Notes: generated by a model from the letters alone, not told the origin. A stretch of DNA of 64,000 nucleotides from Cycloclasticus sp. symbiont of Poecilosclerida sp. N (GCA_002101205.1 LWTM01000071.1:27203-91202), one strand, 5' to 3'; counted from the first letter of the stretch, positions 20,042 through 30,235 are shown. A program made the numbers and translations.

Positions 20042-21175
20042 ATGGAAAACGGTATTTTACAAATTTGGCAATCAACAGGCATTGCTAATCTCGAGTGGGG
20101 AAATTTATTGATGATAGGTATTGGCTTATTGTTGATTTATTTAGCCATAGCAAAGAACTTCGAACCTTTATTATTACTGCCAATTGGTTTTGGTGGCGTG
20201 TTAGCTAACATTCCTTTGGCAGGTATAGGTGGGCCTGATGGTTTGCTCGGCATTTTGTACCACATGGGGGTAGATACTGGTTTATTCCCCTTATTAATCT
20301 TTATGGGTGTTGGTGCGTTGACTGATTTTGGTGCGCTTATTGCCATGCCGAGTTTGTTAGTGTTAGGCGCTGCCGCCCAATTTGGCATTTTTGCTACGTT
20401 GATTGGCGCATTAGCCATGAATATGATTCCCGGTATGGAGTTCAGTTTGGCGGACGCCTCAGCCATTGCGATTATTGGCGGGGCAGATGGACCTACCGCT
20501 ATTTTCTTGGCATCAAAACTTGCGCCAGATCTGTTGGGGGCCATTGCGGTAGCAGCATATTCTTATATGGCATTGGTGCCACTTATTCAGCCCCCTATTA
20601 TGCGTGCGCTAACAACAGAGACAGAAAGAAAAGTTCAAATGAAGCATCTTCGGCACGTAACTAAACGAGAAAGAATCATTTTCCCGCTCATCATTTTGAC
20701 CGTCGTTATTTTATTTTTACCTGCCTCTGCACCGCTTGTCGGTATGTTAGCGTTTGGTAATTTGATGAGAGAAAGTGGTGTGGTCGATCGCCTTAGTTCA
20801 ACGGCACAGAATGAGTTGATTAATATAGTGACTATTTTCCTTGGTTTGGCGGTGGGCTCTAAGCTGTCAGCAGATAAATTCCTAACCGCTGAAACACTCG
20901 GTATTTTAGTTTTGGGTATGGGCGCTTTTTCTATTGGCACCGCAGGTGGTGTGTTAATGGGTAAGCTGATGTACAAAATTACGGGCGGGAAAGTAAACCC
21001 ACTGATCGGTGCGGCAGGTGTGTCAGCAGTACCTATGGCGGCTCGAGTCGTAAACAAAGTGGGCCAAGAGGCGGACCCGCATAATTTCTTGTTAATGCAC
21101 GCGATGGGCCCGAATGTGGCTGGTGTTATTGGCTCTGCGGTGGCAGCGGGTGTGCTGCTGGCTATTGTAGGATAA
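20042..21175 (+). CDS. oadB: Oxaloacetate decarboxylase beta chain (sodium pump)
   Basis: Polytopic inner-membrane subunit, 377 aa, with about nine to eleven hydrophobic helices. It decarboxylates carboxybiotin and exports Na+. Family signatures include [20 protein letters not shown] and the C-terminal [20 protein letters not shown]. Together with OadG and OadA it completes a full pump and implies a sodium-motive component in this organism's energetics. Confidence 0.96.
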   Translation: MENGILQIWQSTGIANLEWGNLLMIGIGLLLIYLAIAKNFEPLLLLPIGFGGVLANIPLAGIGGPDGLLGILYHMGVDTGLFPLLIFMGVGALTDFGALIAMPSLLVLGAAAQFGIFATLIGALAMNMIPGMEFSLADASAIAIIGGADGPTAIFLASKLAPDLLGAIAVAAYSYMALVPLIQPPIMRALTTETERKVQMKHLRHVTKRERIIFPLIILTVVILFLPASAPLVGMLAFGNLMRESGVVDRLSSTAQNELINIVTIFLGLAVGSKLSADKFLTAETLGILVLGMGAFSIGTAGGVLMGKLMYKITGGKVNPLIGAAGVSAVPMAARVVNKVGQEADPHNFLLMHAMGPNVAGVIGSAVAAGVLLAIVG

Positions 21176-21232
21176 TGCCCTTGTCGGAAAATCAATTTGG
21201 TCGAAAAGTAAAATAGAAACTTTAAGCGCCAT

Positions 21233-22204
21233 ATGAATAGAAAGCTTTCCGTAGCACCCATGATGGCTTGGACTGATAAGCATTGTCGCTATTTGCACCG
21301 TTTATTGTCCCCCCATGCCTTGCTGTATACAGAAATGCTGACTACAGGCGCTTTATTGCGCGGAAATAAACAGCGATTATTAGCGTTTAATGCCGCAGAG
21401 CAGCCTCTTGCGTTGCAACTAGGTGGCAGTCAGCCTTCTGAAATGGCTCAGTGCGCTGTGTTTGCGCAAGACGCAGGCTATCAAGAAGTAAATATTAATG
21501 TCGGTTGTCCAAGTGACCGTGTTCAAAATGGACGAATTGGCGCGTGTTTAATGTCGGAACCTAGTTTAGTTGCGCAATGTGTTAGCGAGATGCGAGCGAG
21601 AGTTGATATACCTATAACGGTTAAAACACGCACAGGCATTGATGATTCCGACACCCTGGAGTTCTTATTGAAGTTTGTTGAAACGGTGTCTGAAGCGGGG
21701 TGTGAAACGTTTATTATTCATGCGCGTAAGGCGATATTAAAAGGTCTGTCGCCAAAAGAGAATAGAACAGTTCCACCGTTAAATTATGATAGAGTTTACT
21801 CGATTAAACGTGAATTCCCGCAGTTGTCGATCGTGGTTAATGGCGGCATTAAAAACATCACCGATATTCAACAGCATTGGGCTAAACTCGATGGTGTGAT
21901 GATTGGTCGGGAGGCCTATCACAATCCGTTTTTTTTGACAGAAATTGAGCATCAATTATTTTCTGGACAAATGCGTGACCGAGTCGATATGCTGTACCAA
22001 TTTATACCTCACGTTAAGGAACAATTAACGCAAGGGGTGGCGCTGCAAAGTATGACGCGACATATTTTAGGTTTATTTACAGGCCAACCAGGCGGCAAAC
22101 ATTGGCGGCGCTATTTAAGTGAAAACGCTCGACATAAAAATGCAGGCCCAGAGGTTTTGCATGCAGCATTAGATGAAATGACATCCTATGCTCACAGAGC
22201 ATAA
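21233..22204 (+). CDS. dusA: tRNA-dihydrouridine(20/20a) synthase
   Basis: FMN-dependent reductase of uridine 20/20a in the tRNA D-loop, 323 aa. It begins LSVAPMMAWTDKHCRYLHRL, has the catalytic cysteine in VNINVGCPSDRVQNGRIGAC and the FMN phosphate site IVVNGGI. The Ala-Pro-Met-Met-Ala-Trp-Thr-Asp start and KAILKGLSPKENRTVPPLNY are DusA-specific compared with DusB and DusC. Confidence 0.95.
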   Translation: MNRKLSVAPMMAWTDKHCRYLHRLLSPHALLYTEMLTTGALLRGNKQRLLAFNAAEQPLALQLGGSQPSEMAQCAVFAQDAGYQEVNINVGCPSDRVQNGRIGACLMSEPSLVAQCVSEMRARVDIPITVKTRTGIDDSDTLEFLLKFVETVSEAGCETFIIHARKAILKGLSPKENRTVPPLNYDRVYSIKREFPQLSIVVNGGIKNITDIQQHWAKLDGVMIGREAYHNPFFLTEIEHQLFSGQMRDRVDMLYQFIPHVKEQLTQGVALQSMTRHILGLFTGQPGGKHWRRYLSENARHKNAGPEVLHAALDEMTSYAHRA

Positions 22205-22312
22205 GTAGTAGCATTGAGCCGGGTGAAAAATTATCAGGCACACCGGGGTTATCAAACAAACTAGTGAACTGAAAAACGGTATACTTAACTAAATTTTTAG
22301 CAGCTTAAAATA

Positions 22313-22858
22313 ATGGAAGAATTCTACAAAAAAATAATAGAAGGCATCGGCGAAGATACTGAGCGTCAAGGTTTGGTTGACACACCAAAACGTGCGGCGA
22401 AAGCAATGGCTTTTTTAACCAGCGGGTACCAAAAATCACTGGATGAAATCGTTAATCACGCGCTTTTCGACTCAGATGCAGATGATATGGTCATTGTGAA
22501 AAACATTGAATTGTATTCAATGTGTGAGCATCACTTGTTACCCTTTATTGGCAAGTGCCATGTGGCGTACTTACCAGCAGGTAAGGTTTTGGGTTTGTCT
22601 AAAGTGACGAGGATAGTTGATATGTTTGCGCGTCGCCTACAAATTCAAGAGCAGTTGACCACGCAAATTGCAGATTCGATATGTCAAGTAACAGGAGCGA
22701 AAGGGGTGGCAGTCGTTGTTGAGGCAAAACACCTGTGCATGATGATGCGCGGCGTTGAAAAGCAAAATTCCCTAATGACGACATCGAGTATGCTAGGCCA
22801 GTTCCGTAAAAACGCTGAAACTCGCGCCGAGTTCTTAAGCTTGCTGAAAATGGTTTAA
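22313..22858 (+). CDS. folE: GTP cyclohydrolase I
   Basis: First enzyme of tetrahydrofolate (and pterin) synthesis, converting GTP to dihydroneopterin triphosphate. 181 aa, on the short side for the family. Zinc ligands Cys71, His74 and Cys142 lie in [10 protein letters not shown] and [10 protein letters not shown]. The active-site loop [20 protein letters not shown] is intact. The gap before it (22205-22312) holds a possible TATACT -10 box at 22280-22285, without a clear -35. Confidence 0.96.
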   Translation: MEEFYKKIIEGIGEDTERQGLVDTPKRAAKAMAFLTSGYQKSLDEIVNHALFDSDADDMVIVKNIELYSMCEHHLLPFIGKCHVAYLPAGKVLGLSKVTRIVDMFARRLQIQEQLTTQIADSICQVTGAKGVAVVVEAKHLCMMMRGVEKQNSLMTTSSMLGQFRKNAETRAEFLSLLKMV

Positions 22859-22878
22859 AGAAGCGGCATTAATTTCAA

Positions 22879-23874
22879 ATGGAGAGAACAGCAGTATTAC
22901 TGCTTAATTTAGGAACCCCAGAGGAACCGACCGAAGAAGCGGTTCGTGAATACTTGCGTGAGTTTTTATGGGACCCACGGGTCGTTCAAATACCGCGTTT
23001 TATTTGGTGGTTCATGCTTAATTTTTCAGTGTTAAAGAAGCGCCCAGTAGAGTCAGCTAAAGCCTACCAGAGAATTTGGACGGATGAGGGTTCGCCATTG
23101 ATGGTGTTTTCTGAACGCATTAAGCAAGGTCTGCAATCACACGCGAATGCTCAGCAGCAGGGGCGGTATAAATTCATGTTGGGTATGCGTTATGGCCAAC
23201 CCTCCATCCCCTCAGCCATGCAAGAGATAAAGGATTACTCACCCGATAACATCGTGCTATTGCCTCTGTATCCGCAGTTTGCCACCTCAAGCACAGGCAC
23301 GGCTTGGCACGCCTTTAGGCGTGAATATGCGAGATGGGAAGGTGCGCCAGATAGCAAAACCATTATGGATTACCATGATAGTGAAAGCTATATTGAAGCG
23401 TTAGCGAACAGCGTGAATAAGCATTGGTCTGATAAGGGTAAAGCGAGTTGTTTGGTCATTTCGTTTCATGGTGTGCCTGAAAGAACAATTCGACAAGGTG
23501 ACCCGTATTTAAATCACTGTACTAAAACAGCAGAATTGTTGGTTGAAAAACTAGGTTTAGAACCACTAGAGTGGCGGCTTGTTTTTCAGTCACGTTTTGG
23601 CAAAGAGGAATGGATACAACCTTATTGCATGGATGTGCTTCAACGGCTGGCCGAAGAAGGGGTTGAACAAGTAGATGTTATTTGCCCAGGTTTTGCTGCA
23701 GATTGCTTAGAAACACTTGAAGAAATGGCACTTCAAAATCGAGATGTATTCCTCGGCGCGGGCGGTGTAAGTTACCGTTATATTCCAGCTTTAAACGACG
23801 CTAAAGATCATATTGATGCGCTTTACTCGTTGGTTGAAGGGAAAAGCGGTGAGTTTTTTTTGAAAAGCACATAA
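22879..23874 (+). CDS. hemH: Ferrochelatase
   Basis: Inserts Fe2+ into protoporphyrin IX, the last step of haem synthesis. 331 aa with N-terminal LLLNLGTPEEPTEEAVREYL. The catalytic His197 is in VISFHGVPERTIRQGDPY and the acidic site in CPGFAADCLETLEEM. It follows folE by 20 bases in the same direction and is probably co-transcribed. Confidence 0.96.
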   Translation: MERTAVLLLNLGTPEEPTEEAVREYLREFLWDPRVVQIPRFIWWFMLNFSVLKKRPVESAKAYQRIWTDEGSPLMVFSERIKQGLQSHANAQQQGRYKFMLGMRYGQPSIPSAMQEIKDYSPDNIVLLPLYPQFATSSTGTAWHAFRREYARWEGAPDSKTIMDYHDSESYIEALANSVNKHWSDKGKASCLVISFHGVPERTIRQGDPYLNHCTKTAELLVEKLGLEPLEWRLVFQSRFGKEEWIQPYCMDVLQRLAEEGVEQVDVICPGFAADCLETLEEMALQNRDVFLGAGGVSYRYIPALNDAKDHIDALYSLVEGKSGEFFLKST

Positions 23875-24019
23875 GAAACAATGGACAGTAAGGGACAGCC
23901 AAGTCACTTCAGACCCTCAAAAAGGCTATTACTGCTTTTGGGTGAAAGTAGAGGGTCAAAAGAAGCACGTGCAACCGCCTATTGCTCGTACGATTATAGA
24001 GGAGTTATAACGAAACGTT

Positions 24020-24799
24020 ATGTGTGAACTGTTAGGTATGAGCGCAAATGTTCCGACAGATATTCGCTTTAGTTTCAGCGGTCTTGTGAAACGAGGTGGC
24101 GAAACAGGTTCGCATGAAGACGGTTGGGGCATCGCTTTTTATGAAGGTAAGGGCTATCGATCATTTCATGACCCGAAGGCCAGCGTAGATTCGGAAGTTG
24201 CTAAATTCATCCAGCAATACTCAATAAAAAGCAAACAGGTTATTTGTCATATCCGCAAGGCTAACAAAGGGCGTGTTTGCCTTGAAAATACACACCCCTT
24301 TTCACGTGAATTATGGGGCCAAATATGGTCTTTTGCACACAATGGGCAATTAAAAGGGATTAAAAACAAACTGCTCAGTGGCTATTTACCGATAGGGACG
24401 ACAGACAGTGAATACGCTTTTTGCTGGGTTTTAAGTCAACTACGTGAAACGTTTCCACAGAAGCCAAAAAGCAAAGTCAAAGTTAGAAAATTAATTGAAC
24501 GTTTGTGTCGAGAAGTAGCGGAACACGGAATATTCAATGTGCTGATGAGTGATGCTGATAATTTATATACATATTGCAATACCAAACTGTCTTGGTTGAC
24601 GCGTCAGGCACCATTTGCGGAGGCGCAGTTACTCGACACCGATGTATGCGTGGACTTTAAAGAAGAAACGTCAAGCACAGATGTAGTCACGGTAATAGCT
24701 ACTGAGCCTCTAACGTCTAATGAGCAGTGGACGAAAATGGTGAAAGGCGAGTTTAGTGTTTTTAGCTCAGGTAAGAAAATGTATACGGGGATTCGTTAG
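24020..24799 (+). CDS. Class II glutamine amidotransferase, YafJ-like
   Basis: 259 aa Ntn-hydrolase with the N-terminal nucleophile Cys2 (MCELLGMSANVPTDIRFSF). Family motifs are HEDGWGIAFYEG, ICHIRKANKGRV, NTHPFSRELWG and FAHNGQL. The domain ends the protein, with no synthetase or transferase module, as in E. coli YafJ and in EgtC. No ergothioneine genes are nearby, so YafJ-like is the safer name and the substrate is unknown. The 145-base gap before it contains a perfect inverted repeat (GACCCTC at 23912-23918 with GAGGGTC at 23951-23957). Confidence 0.9.
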   Translation: MCELLGMSANVPTDIRFSFSGLVKRGGETGSHEDGWGIAFYEGKGYRSFHDPKASVDSEVAKFIQQYSIKSKQVICHIRKANKGRVCLENTHPFSRELWGQIWSFAHNGQLKGIKNKLLSGYLPIGTTDSEYAFCWVLSQLRETFPQKPKSKVKVRKLIERLCREVAEHGIFNVLMSDADNLYTYCNTKLSWLTRQAPFAEAQLLDTDVCVDFKEETSSTDVVTVIATEPLTSNEQWTKMVKGEFSVFSSGKKMYTGIR

Positions 24800-25116
24800 A
24801 GATAAAAAATATCTTATATGCAGAATTAAACGGTTATTCTACTTGCACGCAAACAGGAATAAGAGTGCCGTAAGGTGGGTCGCTATTTTTACCAAAACCG
24901 AGTCTTCTAGCGATGTAGCTTCGCTAATACCTCATCAGATGGCTCGCCAACACATGTTAGCAGCTAGTCTAGAGAGACAATAGACTTTGTTAGGTGAACT
25001 AATGAATAAACCTTTAGATATCGAGAAATTAATTACTATGCAAACCCAGTCTATGACATGATTATAAGGTGAGCTTAAACACTGTTATGTGACCGTGTTA
25101 ATCAGTTAAATCGATT
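24800..25116 (+). other. 317-base gap with weak small-ORF signals
   Basis: No recognised gene. A 19-codon ORF (25002-25061, beginning MNKPLDIEKLITMQ) follows a good TAGGTGA ribosome-binding site. Just before it, a frame ending at 24981 reads RWVAIFTKTESSSDVASL and further to a stop, without a convincing start. These could be decayed gene remnants or a real micropeptide. The mrcB promoter presumably lies in the last 60 bases, but no strong consensus is visible. Confidence 0.3.
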
Positions 25117-27474
25117 ATGGCTAAGTCTAAAAGCAAAGCAAAAACATCCAAAAAGAGATCTTCACGGCGTACTAAAAAACAACAACCTAGTGGATTCCTA
25201 AAAAGAAGCGCCATTAAGCTCTGTTTAGTCTTTTTGGTGCTGTTTTCGGGTTATGTTTTTTATCTCGACTATGTCGTGCGTGAACAGTTTGAAGGTAAAC
25301 GTTGGGCGTTGCCCGCGCATGTTTTTGCAAACCCCGTAGAAATCTATCAAGGCTTGTCCTTGGGGGTCGGTCAGTTTGAATCACTGCTAACAGACTTACG
25401 CTATAAGCGAACAGCTAGTTTAAGTTCGGGCGGTCAATATTATCGGTCAGGGGACGTGTTTACAGTGAAAACACGTGGTTTCGACTTTTTTGATGGACGT
25501 GAGCTGTCTCAAACGGTCAAAATATATTTTAACAATGGTTTTATTTCCGCAATCAAGCAAGCAAGCTCGAAGGTGAACGTCGCCTTACTCCGTTTTGATC
25601 CCGTTCAAGTAGGAAGTTTTTACCCTAGTCATAAAGAAGATCGTATTTTAGTTAAAATAGACGATGTCCCTCGCACATTGATTGATGGATTAATTGCGAT
25701 AGAGGACCGCGATTTCTATACGCATTATGGTGTGTCACCGAAGTCAATTTTACGTGCGTTATGGGCAAACATACAGGCTGGCGGTGTCGTACAAGGCGGA
25801 AGCACATTAACGCAGCAACTGATTAAAAATTTCTATTTGACCCCACAAAGGAGCCTTTGGAGGAAGGTTAAAGAAGCTTTGATGGCGCTTATTATTGAGG
25901 CTCATTATCATAAGGATGAAATTCTAGAGGCGTATTTGAATGAGGTTTTTCTTGGACAAGATGATGAGCGCTCAATCAACGGCTTTGGTATGGCAAGTGT
26001 GTTCTATTTTAATAAACCATTAAAAGAATTAAAGCCGCATCAAACAGCGTTATTGGTAGGTCTGGTTAAGGGCCCTTCTTATTACAATCCTAGACGCCAC
26101 CCTAAGCGTTCAATAAGCAGAAGAAACCTCGTGCTAGATGAAATGGCGCGTTTAGGTTTCCTACCAGACGAGCAACGAATAATAGCGAAGCGTTTTGCTG
26201 TTGATATTTCGCCGTTTAAACAAGTAAAAAGCTCGCGCTTCCCGGCTTTTTTGAATTTGGTGAAGCGCCAATTAAGCCGTGACTATAAAGATGAAGACCT
26301 GCGCTCAGAAGGCTTGAATATATTCTCAACGTTAGATTACAACATCCAAACAAGCGCCGAGCGGATATTCAAACAAAAGTTAAAAATGCTTAATAAACAA
26401 CATGGCATTGAGAAGGGAAAGCTACAGGGTTCAATGGTTATTACGCGCCGTGAAGGCGGTGAAATAGTCGCTGTAATAGGTGACCGAAATCCTACTTTTA
26501 ATGGCTTTAATAGAGCACTTGATGCGATTAGACCGATTGGTTCTTTGGTGAAACCGGCGGTGTATTTAACCGCACTTTCTCAACCCGAAAAATATACGTT
26601 AACGACGCGTATTGAAGATGCGGCGATTAGCTTGAAACAGCAATCAGGTGAGCTGTGGGAACCACAAAATTATGACAAGGTAGAACACGGTGCAGTGCCG
26701 TTGCATACGGCATTATCGCGTTCATATAACCTTGCAACGGTCAGGTTAGGCATGGAACTGAAGGTTCAGAATGTAAAAAGAACATTGGAAAAACTAGGGA
26801 TTAGACGAGCGATAAAACCTTATCCATCGTTATTACTTGGCTCGTTAGCGTTGTCGCCAATAGAGGTGGCGCAAATGTATCAAACATTAGCGGGTGAAGG
26901 ATTCTTTACTCATTTACGCTCTATTCAATCTGTAACGTCAAGAGATCACTCTGCGCTGCAACGTTACGCTCTAACGGTGCAGCAAGTCGCGGATCCGTCG
27001 GCTATTTATCTTGTCAATACGGTATTACAAGAGGTGATGGCGGAGGGAACAGGCCGTTCTGCTTATAAACACATGTCGGCTGATTATAAATTGGCAGGTA
27101 AAACAGGAACAACAGATGAACTAAGGGATAGTTGGTTTGCGGGCTTTAGCGGGGATTATCTGGCCGTTGTGTGGCTCGGGCGAGATGATAATAAGCCGTC
27201 TAGGCTTACGGGTGCAAGTGGTGCGCTTCAAGTGTGGTCGAGCGTGATGGCGAGTATTTCAAAAGAACCTGTACGGTTAACGCAGCCGGATGATGTGGAA
27301 TTCATTTGGGTTGACCCACAGGGTTTACGCGCTAATGAATTCTGCAAAAATGCTATACAATATCCATTTATAAAAGGCTCGTCTCCTGCTGTGTTTTCGC
27401 CTTGCGTTGGTATCGTTGGCAGAACGTTGGACGGAGCGGGTCAGTGGTTTAATGGGTTGTTTGATGATAGATAA
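25117..27474 (+). CDS. mrcB: Penicillin-binding protein 1B
   Basis: Bifunctional peptidoglycan synthase, 785 aa. A Lys/Arg/Ser-rich cytoplasmic tail precedes the membrane anchor (about residues 32-51). The GT51 transglycosylase domain has the catalytic Glu196 in AIEDRDFYTHYG and the GGSTLTQQLIKNFY motif. The transpeptidase domain has Ser476-x-x-Lys479, Ser536-Tyr-Asn538 and Lys662-Thr-Gly664. A UB2H-like domain before the GT51 region (about residues 65-160) is what separates PBP1B from PBP1A. A putative lipoprotein activator is encoded six bases downstream. Confidence 0.97.
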   Translation: MAKSKSKAKTSKKRSSRRTKKQQPSGFLKRSAIKLCLVFLVLFSGYVFYLDYVVREQFEGKRWALPAHVFANPVEIYQGLSLGVGQFESLLTDLRYKRTASLSSGGQYYRSGDVFTVKTRGFDFFDGRELSQTVKIYFNNGFISAIKQASSKVNVALLRFDPVQVGSFYPSHKEDRILVKIDDVPRTLIDGLIAIEDRDFYTHYGVSPKSILRALWANIQAGGVVQGGSTLTQQLIKNFYLTPQRSLWRKVKEALMALIIEAHYHKDEILEAYLNEVFLGQDDERSINGFGMASVFYFNKPLKELKPHQTALLVGLVKGPSYYNPRRHPKRSISRRNLVLDEMARLGFLPDEQRIIAKRFAVDISPFKQVKSSRFPAFLNLVKRQLSRDYKDEDLRSEGLNIFSTLDYNIQTSAERIFKQKLKMLNKQHGIEKGKLQGSMVITRREGGEIVAVIGDRNPTFNGFNRALDAIRPIGSLVKPAVYLTALSQPEKYTLTTRIEDAAISLKQQSGELWEPQNYDKVEHGAVPLHTALSRSYNLATVRLGMELKVQNVKRTLEKLGIRRAIKPYPSLLLGSLALSPIEVAQMYQTLAGEGFFTHLRSIQSVTSRDHSALQRYALTVQQVADPSAIYLVNTVLQEVMAEGTGRSAYKHMSADYKLAGKTGTTDELRDSWFAGFSGDYLAVVWLGRDDNKPSRLTGASGALQVWSSVMASISKEPVRLTQPDDVEFIWVDPQGLRANEFCKNAIQYPFIKGSSPAVFSPCVGIVGRTLDGAGQWFNGLFDDR

Positions 27475-27480
27475 AAAAAT

Positions 27481-28017
27481 ATGAAATTAATTGTTGTTAT
27501 TGTGACGCTCTTAACGCTTTCAGCGTGTGCAGGTCTATCTATGTATAATCAAGAACCAGCGCCTATTGGAGGAGCTGGTGAGGCAATAAATCATCCATCA
27601 AAAGGCGTGAAAACGTACCCCCTTGATGAGCACCCGACTCAAGAAAGTTTGATGCATGAGTACAGTCCTCAAAGAATTGAAACATTAAGAAATCAAAACC
27701 CAGCAGTGCTTGCGTTACTAGGCAGTGCGCACCAGCAAAGTGAAAGTGGCCAGTTAGATTTGGCTGCCTCGAAACTGGAGCGTGCGCTACGGATTGCACC
27801 GAGAGACGCACAAGTTTGGTTCGCGTTAGCTAAGGTTCGCTACCAACAAGGAAAATATCTATTGGCGATTAGCTTAACGAAAAAGTCCAATTTGTTATCA
27901 CGGCGTAACACGAGCTTGCAGCGTAACAATTGGCTGTTGATGGCGGACAGTTATGATCGCTTAGGTAACGTGAATGCAGCAAGAAAAGCACGCGCTAAGG
28001 TCGATAGGTTGCTTTAA
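27481..28017 (+). CDS. TPR lipoprotein, LpoP-like putative PBP1b activator
   Basis: 178 aa outer-membrane-type lipoprotein. The signal peptide ends in the lipobox LSAC with lipidated Cys16. After a disordered linker come TPR-like helices (about residues 75-178, e.g. LALLGSAHQQSESGQLDLAA and WFALAKVRYQQGKYLLAI). In Pseudomonas aeruginosa the TPR lipoprotein LpoP is encoded next to ponB/mrcB and activates PBP1b. The arrangement here is the same, with six bases after mrcB, so the function is inferred from architecture and position. Confidence 0.75.
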   Translation: MKLIVVIVTLLTLSACAGLSMYNQEPAPIGGAGEAINHPSKGVKTYPLDEHPTQESLMHEYSPQRIETLRNQNPAVLALLGSAHQQSESGQLDLAASKLERALRIAPRDAQVWFALAKVRYQQGKYLLAISLTKKSNLLSRRNTSLQRNNWLLMADSYDRLGNVNAARKARAKVDRLL

Positions 28018-28018
28018 A

Positions 28019-28279
28019 ATGACAGGCAAGCCTTCATCTGGTGTAAGCCATGAAATCACTGAGCACGATGCAGCTAAGTTCTTAGTTCTTGAGCTGTCTG
28101 AATATTGTTCGCAAGGATTTAAAAGATTTGAAGCTAAGCGAGCGGATGTTTTTGATCATCTGAATGATAACGAAAACACAAAGAAGCGTGGTGCAATCCC
28201 TGTTACCAAATTTCGCCATATTGCTGAGTTGCTTTGGATTAAAGACGGTAGCTTAGATAGAGCCGTGTGGCACAAATAA
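28019..28279 (+). CDS. Small hypothetical protein (86 aa)
   Basis: Not recognised. The protein starts MTGKPSSGVSHEITEHDAAK one base after the lipoprotein stop and is predicted soluble, mostly helical and mildly charged. It contains no Cys pair or known motif apart from GFKRFEAKRADVFDHLND. Tight packing behind mrcB and the lipoprotein suggests co-transcription. ATG at 28019 is chosen over an in-frame ATG at 27974 inside the lipoprotein gene. Confidence 0.7.
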   Translation: MTGKPSSGVSHEITEHDAAKFLVLELSEYCSQGFKRFEAKRADVFDHLNDNENTKKRGAIPVTKFRHIAELLWIKDGSLDRAVWHK

Positions 28280-28306
28280 CATAAAATAACGATAACGGAT
28301 ACTTTC

Positions 28307-30235
28307 TTGCACGATCTTGATTCCATTTTTGGCTCCAGCGGCCAATTAGTTAAACATATTGAAGGCTTTCAACCGCGTGAGGGGCAGCGACTTATGGCGC
28401 AGGCTGTTGAGCGTGCAATTGATAAAAACACTCACCTTGTAGCCGAAGCTGGAACGGGAACGGGTAAAACATTTGCATACCTTATTCCAGCTATTTTATC
28501 CGGCAAAAAAACCATTATTTCTACTGGCACACGCAACCTTCAAGATCAAATTTTTGAAAAAGATTTCCCTTTGATACGCGATGCGCTGAACGTGCCTGTG
28601 CAGGGAGCTGTTTTAAAAGGGCGCTCTAACTATTTGTGTGTATACCGCTTCGGTCAGGCGCAAATGCAAACGGCCGGCTTTGATAAAGAACTAGCGGCTG
28701 ACTTGGATGAGATAGGCCGGTGGTCGAAACAAACAACCGACGGTGATGTTGCCGAAGTAACAAGCGTTGCAGAAGACTCGTTCGTTTGGCAGCAGGTGAC
28801 CTCAACAGCGGACAACTGTCTAGGGCAAGAATGCCCGATGGTAGCGGAATGTTTCCCCTTATTAGCTAGAAAGAAGGCGCAAGAAGTGGATGTGCTGATT
28901 GTTAATCATCATCTGTTGTGCGCCGATTGGTCATTAAGAGATGATGGCTTTGGGCAGTTATTACCTACTGCTGAATTGATTATCATCGACGAAGCACATC
29001 AATTGATTGATACCGCATCAAGATTTTTGGGGGTGTCGGTCAGCGCCCAGCAAATCTTATCTTTATTGACCGATGTGCGAACAGAGCAGTTGAATGTGGC
29101 CGCTGATATGCCAGTTTTAATTGACTTAACGAAAGTCATTGCCGACGACATACGCGAAATGCGTAAGCTCTTTGCGGACAAACCCGCTAAAGGGGCTTGG
29201 GATGATTTAGAACAGCAAAACGATTTTATCTGTGCATTGGATTGTCTGCTTGACAGAATGGAGCAGCTTTTTAATATGCTAACCGATGCTGCAGTACGTT
29301 CTAAAGGTTTGGAATCCTGCTGGAAACGATGTGAGGATATTCTGTTACGTTTGAAGTTATTCACCTCTCAAGACAGCAATGATTGGATTCAGTGGTTTGA
29401 AACATTCCATCGAACATTTATTTTTTATAGAACGCCGTTGGATATTTCAAAAGCATTTTCGAGCTTTGCTTTTGCTAGCGAAGCCACTTGGGTATTCACA
29501 TCCGCTACTTTGTCTGTTGACAATAAATTTGATTTCTTTACACAACGCCTCGGCTTGCAGGAAGCCGAAACAGGCATGTGGGAAAGCCCGTTTGACTTCG
29601 TACGTCAATCTTTAATGTATGTGCCTAAGGGCTTACCCGCACCGCGTGATCACAATTACACCGAGGTGATGATAGAGAAAATCACCCCTGTATTAGAGGC
29701 GAGCGAGGGGCGGGCGTTTGTTTTATTTACCAGTCACCGTGCGTTAAAGGAAGCCGCCAGTATTTTGTCGGCAGAAACCGATTTCACATTATTGGTGCAA
29801 GGCGACCTACCAAAGCATCAAATGCTCGATGTCTTTAGGCGCACTGAACGCGCCGTACTGCTGGGAACAGCGAGCTTTTGGGAAGGTGTTGATGTGCGAG
29901 GTGAGGCATTATCTTGCGTGATTATTGATAAGCTGCCTTTTGCCTCACCAGGTGACCCTGTCACAAAAGCTCGGCTTAATTATATGACCGCGAATGGGCA
30001 ATCGCCATTTTTTGAATTCCAACTACCATCAGCGGCATTAACGCTAAAACAGGGCGCAGGCCGCCTGATTCGCGATATTGAAGATACAGGTGTGCTGGTT
30101 TTATGCGACCCGCGCTTATCGAGTAAAGGCTATGGAAAAACCTTTGTGAAATCATTACCTGCCATGCCAATTACGCAGGAATTGTCGGAGGTGACCCGAT
30201 TCTTTCAACGTATTAAAAAGCAAAAAAAGACATGA
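28307..30235 (+). CDS. yoaA: ATP-dependent helicase of the DinG/XPD family, YoaA-like
   Basis: 642 aa superfamily 2 helicase. Walker A is EAGTGTGKTFAYLIPAI (about residues 47-63) and Walker B DEAH is 228-231. Four cysteines (111, 171, 176, 182) are spaced as expected for an XPD-type iron-sulfur domain. Helicase motif VI is QGAGRLIRDIEDTGVLVL. YoaA helps tolerate replication-blocking damage and binds the HolC clamp-loader subunit in E. coli. Length fits YoaA (about 636 aa) better than DinG (716 aa). TTG start; the end overlaps tsaB by four bases. Confidence 0.9.
   Translation: MHDLDSIFGSSGQLVKHIEGFQPREGQRLMAQAVERAIDKNTHLVAEAGTGTGKTFAYLIPAILSGKKTIISTGTRNLQDQIFEKDFPLIRDALNVPVQGAVLKGRSNYLCVYRFGQAQMQTAGFDKELAADLDEIGRWSKQTTDGDVAEVTSVAEDSFVWQQVTSTADNCLGQECPMVAECFPLLARKKAQEVDVLIVNHHLLCADWSLRDDGFGQLLPTAELIIIDEAHQLIDTASRFLGVSVSAQQILSLLTDVRTEQLNVAADMPVLIDLTKVIADDIREMRKLFADKPAKGAWDDLEQQNDFICALDCLLDRMEQLFNMLTDAAVRSKGLESCWKRCEDILLRLKLFTSQDSNDWIQWFETFHRTFIFYRTPLDISKAFSSFAFASEATWVFTSATLSVDNKFDFFTQRLGLQEAETGMWESPFDFVRQSLMYVPKGLPAPRDHNYTEVMIEKITPVLEASEGRAFVLFTSHRALKEAASILSAETDFTLLVQGDLPKHQMLDVFRRTERAVLLGTASFWEGVDVRGEALSCVIIDKLPFASPGDPVTKARLNYMTANGQSPFFEFQLPSAALTLKQGAGRLIRDIEDTGVLVLCDPRLSSKGYGKTFVKSLPAMPITQELSEVTRFFQRIKKQKKT

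Noticed and set aside
23881-24027. 48-codon ORF overlapping the start of the YafJ-like gene
   Set aside because: No ribosome-binding site, unlikely composition, and the region contains a large inverted repeat that explains its open frame.
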